Below are positions 37,601 to 49,429 of a stretch of 64,000 nt of DNA, one piece after another. Made by a program: the position numbers and the translations under genes. Origin of the DNA: Litoditis marina (lineage: Eukaryota > Nematoda > Chromadorea > Rhabditida > Rhabditidae); NCBI GenBank assembly GCA_964036275.1, contig OZ038437.1, forward strand, positions 1,554,501-1,618,500, given 5' to 3'. The notes beneath the pieces are model-generated. The model was given only the letters and a program-made list of their open reading frames with translations, had not been told where the DNA came from and made no database searches. The first letter of the stretch is position 1; each line of letters begins with the position of its first letter.

Positions 37601-38699
37601 AGTGATGGTCGATTGAGCTTCCTCTTGTTGTCTCTTTTTGTTTCACACTCTCTATCTCTTTGTCTCCCTCTCTCTGTCTCTCTCTCTCTCTTCCTCTTTC
37701 TTCATTCACCTACCTTCCACTCTGTGTCCCCTCTCTCTGTCTCTCTCTAACTTTGTCTCTCTACGAATGATGATGACTCTACCTTGACTGCCCTGACTGC
37801 CTTTCCCTCTGCGAGTTCATTTATGGTCGGTCTACGCCGTGACGGATCCACCCGGAGTACCGTGTCACTGTAGAAATCGATACTTGGAGGCGCCTCGCTG
37901 TCTAGGTGGTTGGCACTGGAAAACAGAAGATACAGGAAGTGACCGGAAACGAAATGTTTCTCAGATTAGTTTTTGAAGCCAAGAATGTGGGATTTCAAAC
38001 TAAAGCTGTACTGTGAAAACGCTGGCAGCTGAAAACACCGGAGAAGGTGCAGGTCTGAATATTAGTGTCAAATTAGCCTGCATCTCCTTATGAATTTCAA
38101 ACAGTACATGCGACATCTGGCTGACCCCGGTATTTTAAGTAAGTTGCAAAATTGGCGAGTCCGGTATTTTAAGTTGCAGCGGTTTTTCAGAGTGGTTCTC
38201 ACCCTCGAAACAAACGGTTATTCACACAATTCAACCGAAAATCAGTGGGTGAGAACCACAAACACAGTGGGATAGGGTAATATACACTGTTTAGGGAAAA
38301 CATAAACCCGTTCTAACTTGATTTTTGAGTTCAAACTATAGAACTAAGACGTCTTGATATTTTCTCAATTTCGGAATGTTCGAACTTACTCCGGACTAGC
38401 CTGCTGTGCTTGATCTCCTGCTAGATTCTCGACATCCAGCGATAGGGGAGGGGCCTGAAAATAGATACTGCCCAAAGTCGGTTCGACAAGTAGACTGACT
38501 ATAGATATAACCTCAGTTTAAAATATGACTCAACTTCATACTGTATCTTTCTGAGAGTGCTGAGAATATAGTGTACTCTTTTATGTCAGTTCTATGAAAC
38601 TAATTCTGGAGTTATCGGTTGGTAAGATGTGCTAAATGTGATCTTTAGTAGTATTATATCTACTACTGAACTCACGTGATTATTGTCGTTTGACGGCAT
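27236..38699 (-). CDS. Cation-chloride cotransporter, SLC12 Na-K-Cl (NKCC/NCC) branch, 24 exons, 942 aa
   Basis: Exons, 5' to 3': 38676-38699, 38390-38454, 37783-37915, 36907-37057, 36392-36504, 36117-36204, 35662-35754, 35462-35526, 34757-34856, 34136-34272, 33604-33783, 33135-33242, 32731-32854, 32318-32422, 31916-32071, 31577-31683, 31182-31289, 30258-30401, 29749-29867, 29419-29489, 28641-28840, 28210-28355, 27743-27901, 27236-27368. All phases agree. The product imports Na, K and Cl electroneutrally across the plasma membrane (family knowledge). Residues 1-80 are a cytosolic N-terminus; RPTINEL matches the NKCC RP-S/T-L-x-x-L segment. The membrane domain begins [19 protein letters not shown] and includes [46 protein letters not shown] and NNEP-like [11 protein letters not shown]. 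The cytosolic C-domain has [26 protein letters not shown]-like DTKPKKET, and ends VLTFYS, which marks NKCC/NCC rather than KCC. Start: first ATG, 8-codon exon. Orthology to C. elegans nkcc-1 is likely but unproven. Confidence 0.95.
28430..28630. repeat. GA-rich tract in a cotransporter intron
   Basis: Purine-rich imperfect GA repeats ending in pure (GA)n just below the exon at 28641. Confidence 0.85.
30432..30647. mobile_element. TA-flanked MITE, CATTCCTACTGAGACTCC family, copy 3
   Basis: TATAGTTCACACCATTTCTA...GAGACTCCTACAGTG to CTACTGTAGGAGTCTCAGTA...GACTA, in intron 17 of the cotransporter gene. The arms are near-perfect inverted repeats. Confidence 0.85.
30792..30988 (+). mobile_element. 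tRNA-like TA-flanked short element, copy 6
   Basis: TGTAGTCGTCGCCAACGG to GGCACCAACTATA. A box TAGCGCAGTGGTTATCG and B box GGTTCGATTTT are both visible. Intron 17 of the cotransporter gene. Confidence 0.85.
33490..33575. mobile_element. CTACAAAAGCGAGAA element next to a cotransporter exon
   Basis: Same block order as 22754-22850: CTACAAAAGCGAG, a GGCCGCAGACG part, then GTCTCTCTGACCTAC. Ends about 25 bp from the exon edge at 33604. Confidence 0.55.
37335..37842 (-). repeat. ~220-bp tandem triplication of the end of cotransporter exon 3 with its donor
   Basis: The word ACTGCCCT recurs at 37343, 37569 and 37787, each time as part of the last ~60 bp of exon 3, its splice donor and the following CT-rich intron. 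Only the 37783-37915 copy has the exon acceptor and full reading frame. The two downstream copies keep GT donors. Confidence 0.9.
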
Positions 38700-39160
38700 G
38701 TTTGTTGATTATCATACAATTTTGTTGTGATTGTTTTCTACTCCACGTATAGAAAACTGGAAATATCATAGGGTTTAATTGTTATCACAATAAACACGAA
38801 GAATGTCTGAGAGAGAAAAAAAGAGATAAGTTCAATGAAACAGCGACCAGGTTCAATGACAATTGTTACAATGGTTGTGAAGTGCGAAGCATTCCGAATA
38901 TGGTTTAGAAAAACTTCATTCTCCTACTCCATGAACAAATAGAGACTGCAGTAAACGGCATGAAGTTCCGAAATGAAATTAACAGTTCGAACTTCGTTTT
39001 AATCGTAATGTGGTGAGCAGATTAGCAAGACGTCAACGGAGCTATTTTGTTCAGGAGAACAGACATGAAAATATAATTATTCTGATGCCAACTCAAAACG
39101 AAAGCCACTAGCCGGTAAATGCTCTGCTCAGTATACCAATTCATACTAATGCTCATCGCG

Positions 39161-39357
39161 TATAGTCGTCGCCAACGGAAAGACGAGAGGGTACTGTATA
39201 TCTCGATTTCCGCTGTGTACGCACGGATCTATTCGATTCCAAAACTTGATGGTTATGTGATCTAATAGCGCAGTAGTTAGCGTCCCGCTACGAAGCTTTT
39301 GCTCGCAAGTTTGATTCCGACAAGCGACAGTAATTCATGAATTTGGCACTCACTGTA
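39161..39357 (+). mobile_element. tRNA-like TA-flanked short element, copy 7
   Basis: TATAGTCGTCGCCAACGG to TTTGGCACTCACTGTA, with A box TAGCGCAGTAGTTAGCG. The B box is weakened to GTTTGATTCC. Confidence 0.85.
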
Positions 39358-41026
39358 AGCGAAACAGTTTGATATTCCGACAACGCATAAACTAGGAAAT
39401 ACCGTATGCCACACCACCTCGTTGGCAACGACTACTGACAACGACTATTGATAACAATCTAACACACAATGCATAATGCGTTCTTATTCTTTCAACTACA
39501 AAGATAGAATAGAATAGAATAGATTTATTCGTGATTTAACACGTTACTTCCACATAGTATGTGGCACCCCAAATGAGTAAATAGAGAGGAGAAGTGAGAA
39601 GAAAAAGGGTATGGTTACCCTGTTACGCGCACATAATATTACATGCAATTTAACAGTGCTGGACGACGGTGATTGAACCAAATGATTTGTGGGACAATAT
39701 TTATCTTGAAAGAGACGTTGTAATGAAGATATGTTTTGTAGAGAGATCATCCGGATTGGCATGTTTGGCTGGGATGAGATGTATGCACGTTGGCTGCGCC
39801 ATGTGTAAAAACAAAGGGATGCAATAGACGGTCGCAAAATACATAGTAGTAAGACATAAATTCTGCGCTGTTTTGAGTTTGCCCGTTATTGTAACTCTAT
39901 ACCAAAAATCGAATAGTTCGATCATGCATGCAGTGTCAAGACGGTTCAGTTAGTAACGTTGCCCCTAACCAATGACACTTCGTAGATCAGATTTCTACCA
40001 CAGAGTACAGTGAACGGCCGCACTTCGCAACACCGCGGATAGACATAAATGTCATGTCACCTAATAAGACATAGAAGACATTTGAGACCATCCATATATG
40101 CATAGGGATACATATTCAAACATCTTCGTGCTAGTGTAGGCTTTTGAAGTTGATATCATAATAATAATATTGTTTTTAATAGGCAAGGCGTGGAGTAATT
40201 TTACACTAGTGCGACGTGACGAAATAAGATCAATTAATGTGAGAAAAGTAACACTTTAATCAGTCAAAGTAATAATAAGAAGAAGAGAAAGGATAGTAAT
40301 AATGGTAGTGATAACATTCTCGATTAAAAACTTTTTATGAATCATATTATTCAAAGAAATATGAGTTCAACACCAGGCAGAATATTGTGGGCAAGTGGCT
40401 AAGTCTCATATTTCTAGTTTTTTGTTCGAATATTCTGAAGTTACAAGTAAAAGCAGCAACAAAAATTAGACTAAAACTCATTCTTAGAAAAATCGGGAGT
40501 CTCAGTGGGAATGAAAAAGACCATGTATATGACTGAATCGAAGTTTCGCATGAAACGCAAAAAAAAACCATTTCATTATTTGTCTTTTGTGTTAAAGGGT
40601 ATAGTTATCGTTGAAAACTTCGAACTCGGAAAAAAAGGAGATATCTTTTTTATAGTATTCAGAACAATTACTCTGGCCAGACCGCGAGAAGTTGTTGATA
40701 TTAGTGCGACAAAACATGGGAAGATCAATTAAGTCTATCATTCATAAAACGGGTTCTTATCAAAACCGAGTGGATCAAAATATTTCCGTGTGACTGCGAG
40801 AAAACACAAAGTTATGAATAGAACGAGTTTACGTGACTGTTGATAGTAATCGAAGAATCCGATGGAGAAAGATGTTACAAATAACTTAAAGGAGCGCGGA
40901 GAACAACATGGTTTCTCGTGAAGCTGCTGTATCCTACTTTTGATTGGACGCGTTGCGTGTCGCGCGGCATTTTCATGTGAATGTCACGTGGACTGATCGA
41001 ACTAATATACGAGTTATTTGTGCTCT

Positions 41027-41753
41027 CTGATCTCTAGGGTTGTTAATCAATTCCAAAAATCAAGTCAATTCCAATTCCAATTCTTTTTCGTTTCTCAAAA
41101 ACCACTCAATTCCAATCCCAATTCTTTTTCAATTCTCGAAAACCACTCAATTCCAATTCCAATTCTTTTGCAATTCGCAAAACCACTCAATTCCAATTCA
41201 AATTCTTTTAGATTTTCAAAAACTGCTCAATTCCAATTCCAATTCCGATCAATTCCTCGAAATCTCAGATTCTCAATTCCAATTCCATTGGAATTGATTG
41301 GAATTGATTGGAATTGATTGGAATTGACTGTGTTTCCAACTTCATGTCAGTTTTTTTCTTCAAAGAACGAAGATAAACAATGTTCACTTTGGTTCCATTG
41401 AACGAAATACATAAGGAACAATGGTAATTTGATAATGAACAAGGAAAAACAGCATGGAATTGTAAATCGATTCTGAATTAATTCTGAGCGAAAATCAAGT
41501 CAATTCCAATTCCAATTCCAGTTGTTCTGATATACGAAAGAATTGGAATTGCAATTCTAGAAATTTTTCGACATACAAAAGAATTGGAATTGCAATTCCA
41601 ACCATTTTCGACATACAAAAGAATTGGAATTGCAATTCCAATTCTTTTCGACAGACAAAAAGAATTGGAATTGCAATTCTTTTGGGTGATTATCTCAATT
41701 CTATCAATTCCAATTCCAATTCCAATTCCAATTCTAACAACCCTACTGATCTC
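41027..41753. mobile_element. hAT-type non-autonomous element, copy 2, with 8-bp target duplication
   Basis: Element 41035-41745, 711 bp like copy 1 but in opposite orientation. Same 11-bp ends. Flanked by CTGATCTC at 41027-41034 and 41746-41753. The interior matches copy 1 closely, including the GGAATT arrays and the central unique part. Confidence 0.9.
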
Positions 41754-42395
41754 AATACAGTTGAAAGCAGCCCGAAACAGAACCTCTGCTGAAGTTGCTT
41801 TCCGGTCTCCTTTAACCTACTATGATTCCGTAATAAACTTTTGTGTTCTCGCATTGTTTCAAAGAAGTGTACCGTACGTTGTCCAAATAATTTTCTGACC
41901 CATTCCCTATTTCCAACTTGGTAGTAAAAAAACATTTTCACGACGTTATCAATCTAGTTGAAGTAGTCGCGAGAAGGTTTTATTGTTGTTGTTTGTAGTC
42001 TGATCGTGGTGCGTTGTGCGATGAGTGAAACCAGACTACGACGGAAATCGGTCAATTCTCCAAACTTTTTCGCATCAAATGGGCTGTTCCAGACAGTGTT
42101 CACAGGAATCAATCCACGTAGTTTTGAGATGAACCATATTATTTTAATGAAATAACGTTCTCAAGTACCGACAAATGTAAGAGAAATCCAGTGGCGTCTG
42201 CCCGAGCAGACAGCGGTTGCGACCTGACGGTCTGATATCTATGATAACGGTCACGTCTTCTCTAATTCTCTTTTCGTAATGCTCTATTGAACACTCAAAT
42301 CGACTGAAACCGATTACTTTGCGGTTCAACATACACCTTCACCAGTTGCTAGATGTGATCTTTCAACCACACTAAAATAGAATTGAGCTGAACAG

Positions 42396-43144
42396 GTTCA
42401 TCGTTTCAAAGCACTGTCGCTACCACCACTACAACTGTGTCACCAACTACCACCTTGCAGGTACCAGCATCTCCTGCCAGTCTTCAAATGTGCCGCTCAC
42501 AGTTCTGGACAACCTTCGGAAAACATACTACTTTATCTTTCCAGAGCACTGCTGCCACCACCACCACCATCACTGTCCCACCAACTACAACTACCACCTC
42601 TGAGGTACCAGCACCTTCTGCCAGTCTTCAAATGTGTCGCTCACAGTTCTGGACAACCTTCGGAAAACATACTACTTTATCTTTCCAGAGCACTGCTGCC
42701 ACCACCACCACCATCACTGTCCCACCAACTACAACTACCACCTCTGAGGTACCAGCACCTCCTGCCAGTCTTCAAATGTGTCGCTCACAGTTCTGGACAA
42801 CCTTCGGAAAACATACTACTTTATCTTTCCAGAGCAATGATGCCACCACCACCACCATCACTGTCCCACCAACTACAACTACCACCTCTGAGGTACCAGC
42901 ACCTCCTGCCAGTCTTCAAATGTGTCGCTCACAGTTCTGGACAACCTTCGGAAAACATACTACTTTATCTTTCCAGAGCACTGCTGCCACCACCACCACC
43001 ATCACTGTCCCACCAACTACAACTACCACATTTGAGGTACCAGCACCTTCTCCCAGTAACCCGACGGTTGATGACCCGAAACTTCCTGATAGTAAACCAG
43101 AAAGGCAAGCACGACGTCACACGGTAGACTTCTGGCGTTATTAA
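42396..43144 (+). CDS. Thr/Pro-rich tandem-repeat ORF, 4 x 48 residues (5' end unknown)
   Basis: An open frame from a possible acceptor (GAACAG at 42390-42395) to TAA at 43142-43144. Four units of 144 bp: TGCCAG recurs at 42475, 42619, 42763 and 42907. Each unit encodes a CRSQFWTTFGKHTTLSFQ part and a Thr-rich STAATTTTITVPPTTTTTSE part. It ends with a basic tail, RQARRHTVDFWRY. The Thr-rich parts look mucin-like. Each unit also contains TTATCTTTCCAG and GAG|GTACC, so the 84-bp CRSQFW part could be spliced out as an intron without changing frame. No ATG or signal peptide was found. It may be a partial secreted-protein gene or an expanded repeat that happens to stay open. Confidence 0.45.
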
Positions 43145-45218
43145 TTATTCTGTGGAAACAACAAATGTCACATTGGCCATTTCGATGATTTTCGCATTCT
43201 GATGAGCGAATGAAACTGAATAATAATGTTGTTCATACAGTTTTCATGTAAAATAGGAAGCTTACAAACAGAAACGGACCAGAAATTTGATATCGTTAAT
43301 GATAGTGTTCGTAGAGGTCAACCATAGTTGAATTGTAGATGACAGATTACAACTTCAACGGCAACCTAGATGCGAAACAGAGCAGATCAGTTTCTTCTCA
43401 AACTCTAAACTATACATTTCTGTTAATGAATGCAACAGCTCAAAAGCACTGAGCTACTCAGAATATTTAATAAGCTTTCTGAAAACCATTTTTCGAAGGG
43501 AATTGAAAATGATAATGATAATAATTGAAAAATACATCGAATGCTAGGCTTAAACGGATTTAAAATTGGTTCTCTATGTCTACCCAAAAATCAACATGCA
43601 ACCCAGATTGAAACTTCAGTCGTGACTTCTAATAAATATCGAGCAAGTAGTTTTCAAAAAAGTTTCAAACGAGATGAAGCCAACCTATTAGTTTTCTCTA
43701 GAAGTATTTAAGTACTTAGTTTGAGTAATTTGAGTAAAAAATGTTTACACTGTGAGTATAATGTTTACACTCCCAATATCGTCATGTCCCTAAATGTGCG
43801 TTTTTATTCATAAGAACATGAATACGGTGAATGAGCACACATGTTGCGTTTGATGCTCTTAATGGTGTGGTTTTTTTATTCTCGTTTTGGTAAGGAATTG
43901 TTTTACTGAATAAACTGATAAAAAACGTATAATCTTCATACTTGGACACAAAAATACTTCAAATGTACCCATAAATTCAAGAGCAAGTGGAGCGAAAATG
44001 ATCCAAAATCTCTCAAATACTGTTCCATTTCTTCATGTTGTTTCAATGTTTATTTTTCCTTTCCGTTTTATTTCTCTTCTATTTTACTCAATCGAAAACC
44101 CATCTTAGAGGGAAATATGACATCTCGACGGAGATAAACCTGCAACTTTTACCCGTGGGAATAACTTCGGAGCTCGTCATATTACTATTTGCAACCTCTA
44201 TTTTCTCAACCTCAACTTCAAAAAAAATGTCTTTCCACACTTTTCAACTTATTTCGTGTTTGATACCCATTCTGTTGTCAAAGCTTGCTAGCATTCTGGA
44301 AGTACATAAATGCATGGTCTGTAAAAGCATAAGCAATCGTGCATTTTCTATTTGCACGTTCGCAAACTGTATTGTTTTGTCTCCTCGAAAGTGTTGTGCG
44401 ATTGACAATAAGCTCTGCTCTCGGATTTCAGCTTGACTACTATATTTTTAGGTAGGATTGTACGATTGAATGTACTTTTATTGTAGACTTTGAGTGGGTG
44501 ACGATTAAGCTCGAACACATTGAGCGGATGGCTCCTGGTGAAAACTATATGAATTATTTTTCTCCAAAATTTAACAAACATAGTTTATTCCTATAAACTA
44601 TCCATTGTGACACTTTGAACTCTCTGTTGATGTTTCAATTTGAGTTATAGGTTGTAGCTTAATGCGTTTGAGCCTAATCGTTACCCACTCAGACTTTTCC
44701 CACATAAAAGACACGTAAAACGTGGAGCAGCTTCAATTGTGCATTTTTTTCAGTGCGTCTCTTTATTCTGATGTGTCATTCTGATGTGTTTCACACGTTT
44801 CACGCGACTATGTAATTGACTACCACTATCTCCGTGTACACAACCTAACCCATTTAGTATTCCCGAGAGACCTCCGGTGTCACTAATGGACACTATACGT
44901 GGGCACTTATTAGGTGACACGGATTCATCTTTATGATACTAGTTTGAGAGACTTTATCACTCCATCATCTTCTTTCTTCTTTTCTCTTTCTCTTTTCCTC
45001 GTTCTCTATACACGGCACTTATTAAGCAACACGGAGAAGGTTGGGGTATGATTTCAATCACATCATCTCGTTTTCTTCCCTTTGATTTCTTTTTCCTTCC
45101 TCTTTGTCCGTCGATTTCACTATATATCTCGTTTTCAACTCTTCAGCTATCATTTTCTCTCATCTCACAACACTCCCTGGCTTTCATTTCCTGTTTCTCT
45201 CAGTTTCACTTCCTCTCT

Positions 45219-45221
<3 letters not shown>

Positions 45222-45290
<69 letters not shown>

Positions 45291-45292
45291 TC

Positions 45293-45326
<34 letters not shown>
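45222..45326. repeat. (CT)n tract at assembly gap
   Basis: Over 100 bp of CT repeats that run into the N block. Confidence 0.95.
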
Positions 45327-45526
45327 NNNNNNNNNNNNNNNNNNNNNNNNNNNNNNNNNNNNNNNNNNNNNNNNNNNNNNNNNNNNNNNNNNNNNNNNNN
45401 NNNNNNNNNNNNNNNNNNNNNNNNNNNNNNNNNNNNNNNNNNNNNNNNNNNNNNNNNNNNNNNNNNNNNNNNNNNNNNNNNNNNNNNNNNNNNNNNNNNN
45501 NNNNNNNNNNNNNNNNNNNNNNNNNN
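45327..45526. other. Assembly gap, 200 Ns
   Basis: Exactly 200 N, probably a placeholder of unknown true length at an unreadable CT tract. Confidence 0.99.
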
Positions 45527-46424
45527 ATTAGATGACACGGAAAGCAGGTTAGGGGCTGTTTTCAATCATAATCTTCTCGTTATTCCGGATAATCTATATT
45601 TCCGAATTTTTCCTTTTTTGTTTCCTTTGCTCACTCTTATTCTCTAAATTTAGCTCTCTTTCCCACTTTCCTTCTCCCTTTTTCTCTTACCTGTTTTTTC
45701 TTCTCGCTCTCTATCTTTCTTCACCTTCTCTCACCCTTCTCTCCCCATAGCTCTCTACTTATCTTCTTACTGTTTCTCCCCTCCTTCCTCCCCCTCTCTC
45801 CCTCTCTCTTTCGCGTTCTCCCCCCCCCCCCCTACATCTAACCCTCTTCAATCATATCACTTCCTTTTGTCTTAATCTCTCTCCTAATAAATCTGTCCGA
45901 TTGTTGCATAACCCGGCCACAGCTGTCAACAGTGCATTTAGGAGAGTAACTCAGAAATATTGGTGTGTGTTGTTTATTTGTAAACAACTCGAAGTGTTTA
46001 TTGTTTGAAAAACACAATTTTTGTCGTTTTTGTATATGAGCAGTTTCCATTCTGAGTATGTCCACAAGTATTTTTTAGGTTTGTCATCTGAGAGAAAAGT
46101 GTTAGTCTGGAGTCTGGAGACTATTTCGTATGTATAGTTTTCTAATTTTTTCGAGAAACTCGTTTGAATTGGTTTGCTTCGAACTCCCACAGAGAAAATA
46201 GAAAAGCGCATCATCACACTCCTATTCATAGTGTGCGGTTTGCCACGCAAAACTGCAATCTTCTCACAACTCACCTGCGACCATTCAGTTTATTGGAGCG
46301 GAACTTCGTGAATACACATATAATAAATGGCATTGAATATTTTACCTTTCTTTCTCTCAATTTTGTTTTTTTGGTGTTGCTCAATGTCTCAGGGTGGAAT
46401 TTGAGCTGGTTTTGTTAAAGAAGG

Positions 46425-46545
46425 ACTATTATGTAGAACAATCTTGTGTCAACGGTCCTTCAAACTGCGATTGAAAAGTGTATAGCACTTTAAAGGACTG
46501 GACCGTTGCGATTGGACCACATACTTGTTCTTCTATAAATCACTA
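46425..46545. repeat. Dispersed repeat, copy 2
   Basis: Matches 290-425 in block order, ending GCGATTGGACCACATA. Confidence 0.55.
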
Positions 46546-47491
46546 TTTTAAAGTGTTTGTAAGTGGTTAGGTGTATCTATAATTTTGTGGTCTTTCCCGA
46601 ATTCTTTTTTAGTAGGTCTTTGAATCCTTGATATTCCTTACAATTCTTTGAACGCTTGGTGATCTCCTCGAAAAACCCCAAGACTATCATGAGACCCGAG
46701 AGAGTCCTAAAAAATAACTTCATTGCACTTTGAAGGACCTAAGAAACGACTTTTCCGTTTAGAATTGGTTTCGAGAAAAACAAAAGCTGCTGTGTACTTT
46801 TTAATGTCATCTTCTTGCTGATATAAAATTAAAACTTGCGCTAATAAAATGGATTTCATCAACTTTTGATCAACTTCTTCACAGGCGATTTATGTTTTCT
46901 TGCTTCATGTATAAACCAAACGACCAAACAAACCAACAGAAATGAACCCAATCGTTACCTTTAAGATTGTTCGTTTTCAGTTCACGGGTGGTTCTTCATC
47001 AGCTGGCCACTACAACCAGATTACACCTGTACCTGTCACGTGTTTCCTCGTATATTTCTCGTACAACGCGTACATATCACGCAGAGTTCTTCATTAGCTC
47101 TCGCCTCTAACCATATTAGGCCTGTGTGTCACTTGTTTTCATTGCTTGCGGACTATTCTGCCGTTCCTCACGTTTCACGTGACTTCTCTACCGATGTTCA
47201 AACTTTCTGATGTGTATATTGTATCGATCTTCATTGAACCTCTACCATAACCCACTCACGCCGGTGTGTACCTGACAAGCTTCACGTGTAAGTAACATGT
47301 TTTACCTGAGTGTTTCATGTTTCACGTGTACATGTGTTGGTCTCTATCAGGGCTCCACTCTAACCATATTAGGCCGGTGTGTATCCTGTGTCACTTGTTA
47401 TCGCTTGCGCAATCCGGCTAATTCCATCCCAGCATGTGTTTGATTGTGGCGCCCACTGGCCGAAATTGGAGACAATAACACAATTACCAAC

Positions 47492-48511
47492 AAGACGGGC
47501 GAGAGGAAACAAGTCACTTTCTTCAGCTATAGGTCGCGCCTTATCGATAGGAAAGTGATTACGGTAGTGTTTACTTTTGCTGTGTCGTTCTCCCTTTGGA
47601 CAGTTGAACGTAGATTTGATTATGTCTACGCGCATTGTCTTTGAGTCCTATTGAAGTTTGTTGTGCTCCATAATTCACCCAAGACGGGCGAGAGGAAACA
47701 AGTCACTTTCTTCAGCTATAGGTCGCGCCTTATCGATAGGAAAGTGATTACGGTAGTGTTTACTTTTGCTGTGTCGTTCTCCCTTTGGACAGTTGAACGT
47801 AGATTTGATTATGTCTACGCGCATTGTCTTTGAGTCCTATTGAAGTTTGTTGTGCTCCATAATTCACCCAAGACGGGCGAGAGGAAACAAGTCACTTTCT
47901 TCAGCTATAGGTCGCGCCTTATCGATAGGAAAGTGATTACGGTAGTGTTTACTTTTGCTGTGTCGTTCTCCCTTTGGACAGTTGAACGTAGATTTGATTA
48001 TGTCTACGCGCATTGTCTTTGAGTCCTATTGAAGTTTGTTGTGCTCCATAATTCACCCAAGACGGGCGAGAGGAAACAAGTCACTTTCTTCAGCTATAGG
48101 TCGCGCCTTATCGATAGGAAAGTGATTACGGTAGTGTTTACTTTTGCTGTGTCGTTCTCCCTTTGGACAGTTGAACGTAGATTTGATTATGTCTACGCGC
48201 ATTGTCTTTGAGTCCTATTGAAGTTTGTTGTGCTCCATAATTCACCCAAGACGGGCGAGAGGAAACAAGTCACTTTCTTCAGCTATAGGTCGCGCCTTAT
48301 CGATAGGAAAGTGATTACGGTAGTGTTTACTTTTGCTGTGTCGTTCTCCCTTTGGACAGTTGAACGTAGATTTGATTATGTCTACGCGCATTGTCTTTGA
48401 GTCCTATTGAAGTTTGTTGTGCTCCATAATTCACCCAAGACGGGCGAGAGGAAACAAGTCACTTTCTTCAGCTATAGGTCGCGCCTTATCGATAAGGGAA
48501 TGATTACGGTA
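47492..48511 (+). repeat. 189-bp satellite, five full units plus a truncated sixth
   Basis: AAGACGGGCGAGAGG recurs at 47492, 47681, 47870, 48059, 48248 and 48437, a strict 189-bp period. The full units look identical. Because 189 is a multiple of 3, a 60-codon frame repeats in each unit, ending in a stop; I treat it as non-coding. Diverged unit fragments continue to about 48760 (near 48583 and 48712). Confidence 0.97.
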
Positions 48512-48827
48512 GTCGCGATTATTATCTGTGTTGAACGCTCGCATCCCACATATTACACGTTTGTTTTTGTTCCATTTTATTAACAAGACGGGCGAGATAA
48601 TACAAGCGATAACACAGTGGTTACGGTAGTGTTCACTTTCGCTGTATCAATTTGACGATCTCTAATATTTGAAGAGTTCTAAACAATTGATAGATGAACC
48701 TTCTTCGTTTATCTAAAAGCCGTGCCTTAACGATACGAAAGTGATTTCGATCAAATTGCTGCATCTGTTCCACGGCTTGCGGCGACAATGGTTACGGTAA
48801 CTTATTTCAAGTTTGTAAGGTTTTCCT

Positions 48828-49000
48828 GGCGGCGTAGCAAACCGTCCCACCTCATGAGAAGTTCATATGAGTTTATACCTCATGAGCTACTCGTGAACTC
48901 TCAATGTTGTAGCATAACAATCAACAGAATCTCATGAGAAGCTCGTGCTAATAGCTCATGAGGTGATATCATGAACTTTTGTGGGGATTGCTACGCCGCC
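48828..49000. mobile_element. Palindromic MITE, GGCGGCGTAGCAA ends, copy 2
   Basis: Same ends and CTCATGAG-rich interior as 1352-1520, 173 bp. A diverged relative without clear ends may lie at 56030-56160. Confidence 0.85.
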
Positions 49001-49429
49001 GGGTAGCAGCAGAGCTTTGGTTTTCGGTAGGCCGCGTCTCATCGATGACATTGTGAAGACGGTAGTTTCGGTTAGTAACTGTCATCTTTCCTCATCGATA
49101 ACCGCAGATGTTGCATGCTATTTTTCTGAATACTTGTATTTCTCGTTTAATCGATTCTATTTTTTCCACACCATGCCTACCATAACTATTTCAGTATGTC
49201 ACCTAGCATGATGCAAGTGTACCGAGCGTAGCATGAACAGAGTTCTAGGTGAGTTTGCTGAATTAAACATTGAGAACTCATAATTTAGAATAAAAATATC
49301 TGCATTGAGAAATTATTCGAAGGCTTTTCGAAAAAAATTATTTTCTCGAAACATTTTGGCGTGGCAGTAGAAAATCGAGTTAAAAATGAATTATAGTTTT
49401 CACATCAACGAAAGAGGAGAATTTCATGA

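Larger units (their letters stand above)
38700..42395. other. Region upstream of the cotransporter, no gene seen
   Basis: Presumed cotransporter promoter (38700 to about 39100; no motif I can name), a tRNA-like element at 39161, an AATAG pentamer run at 39506-39521, and a hAT copy at 41035. No phase-consistent exons. Confidence 0.6.
43145..47490. other. AT-rich intergenic region with low complexity
   Basis: No supported gene. Holds CT-rich tracts (44960-45830) with an assembly gap, three related ACTTATTAGGTGACACGG-type words near 44905, 45017 and 45527, and a dispersed repeat (46425). Confidence 0.6.

Noticed and set aside
44035..44436. 133-codon ORF with a hydrophobic N-terminus
   Set aside because: Looks like a signal peptide, but no family, no promoter or acceptor, and the whole region is AT/CT biased. 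Left out as unproven.
47444..48400. Five identical 60-codon ORFs
   Set aside because: A by-product of the 189-bp satellite unit being a multiple of 3; each ends in a stop with no separate coding evidence.
47492..48511. CRISPR-like regular array
   Set aside because: Units are fully identical with no variable spacers, and the genome is animal.
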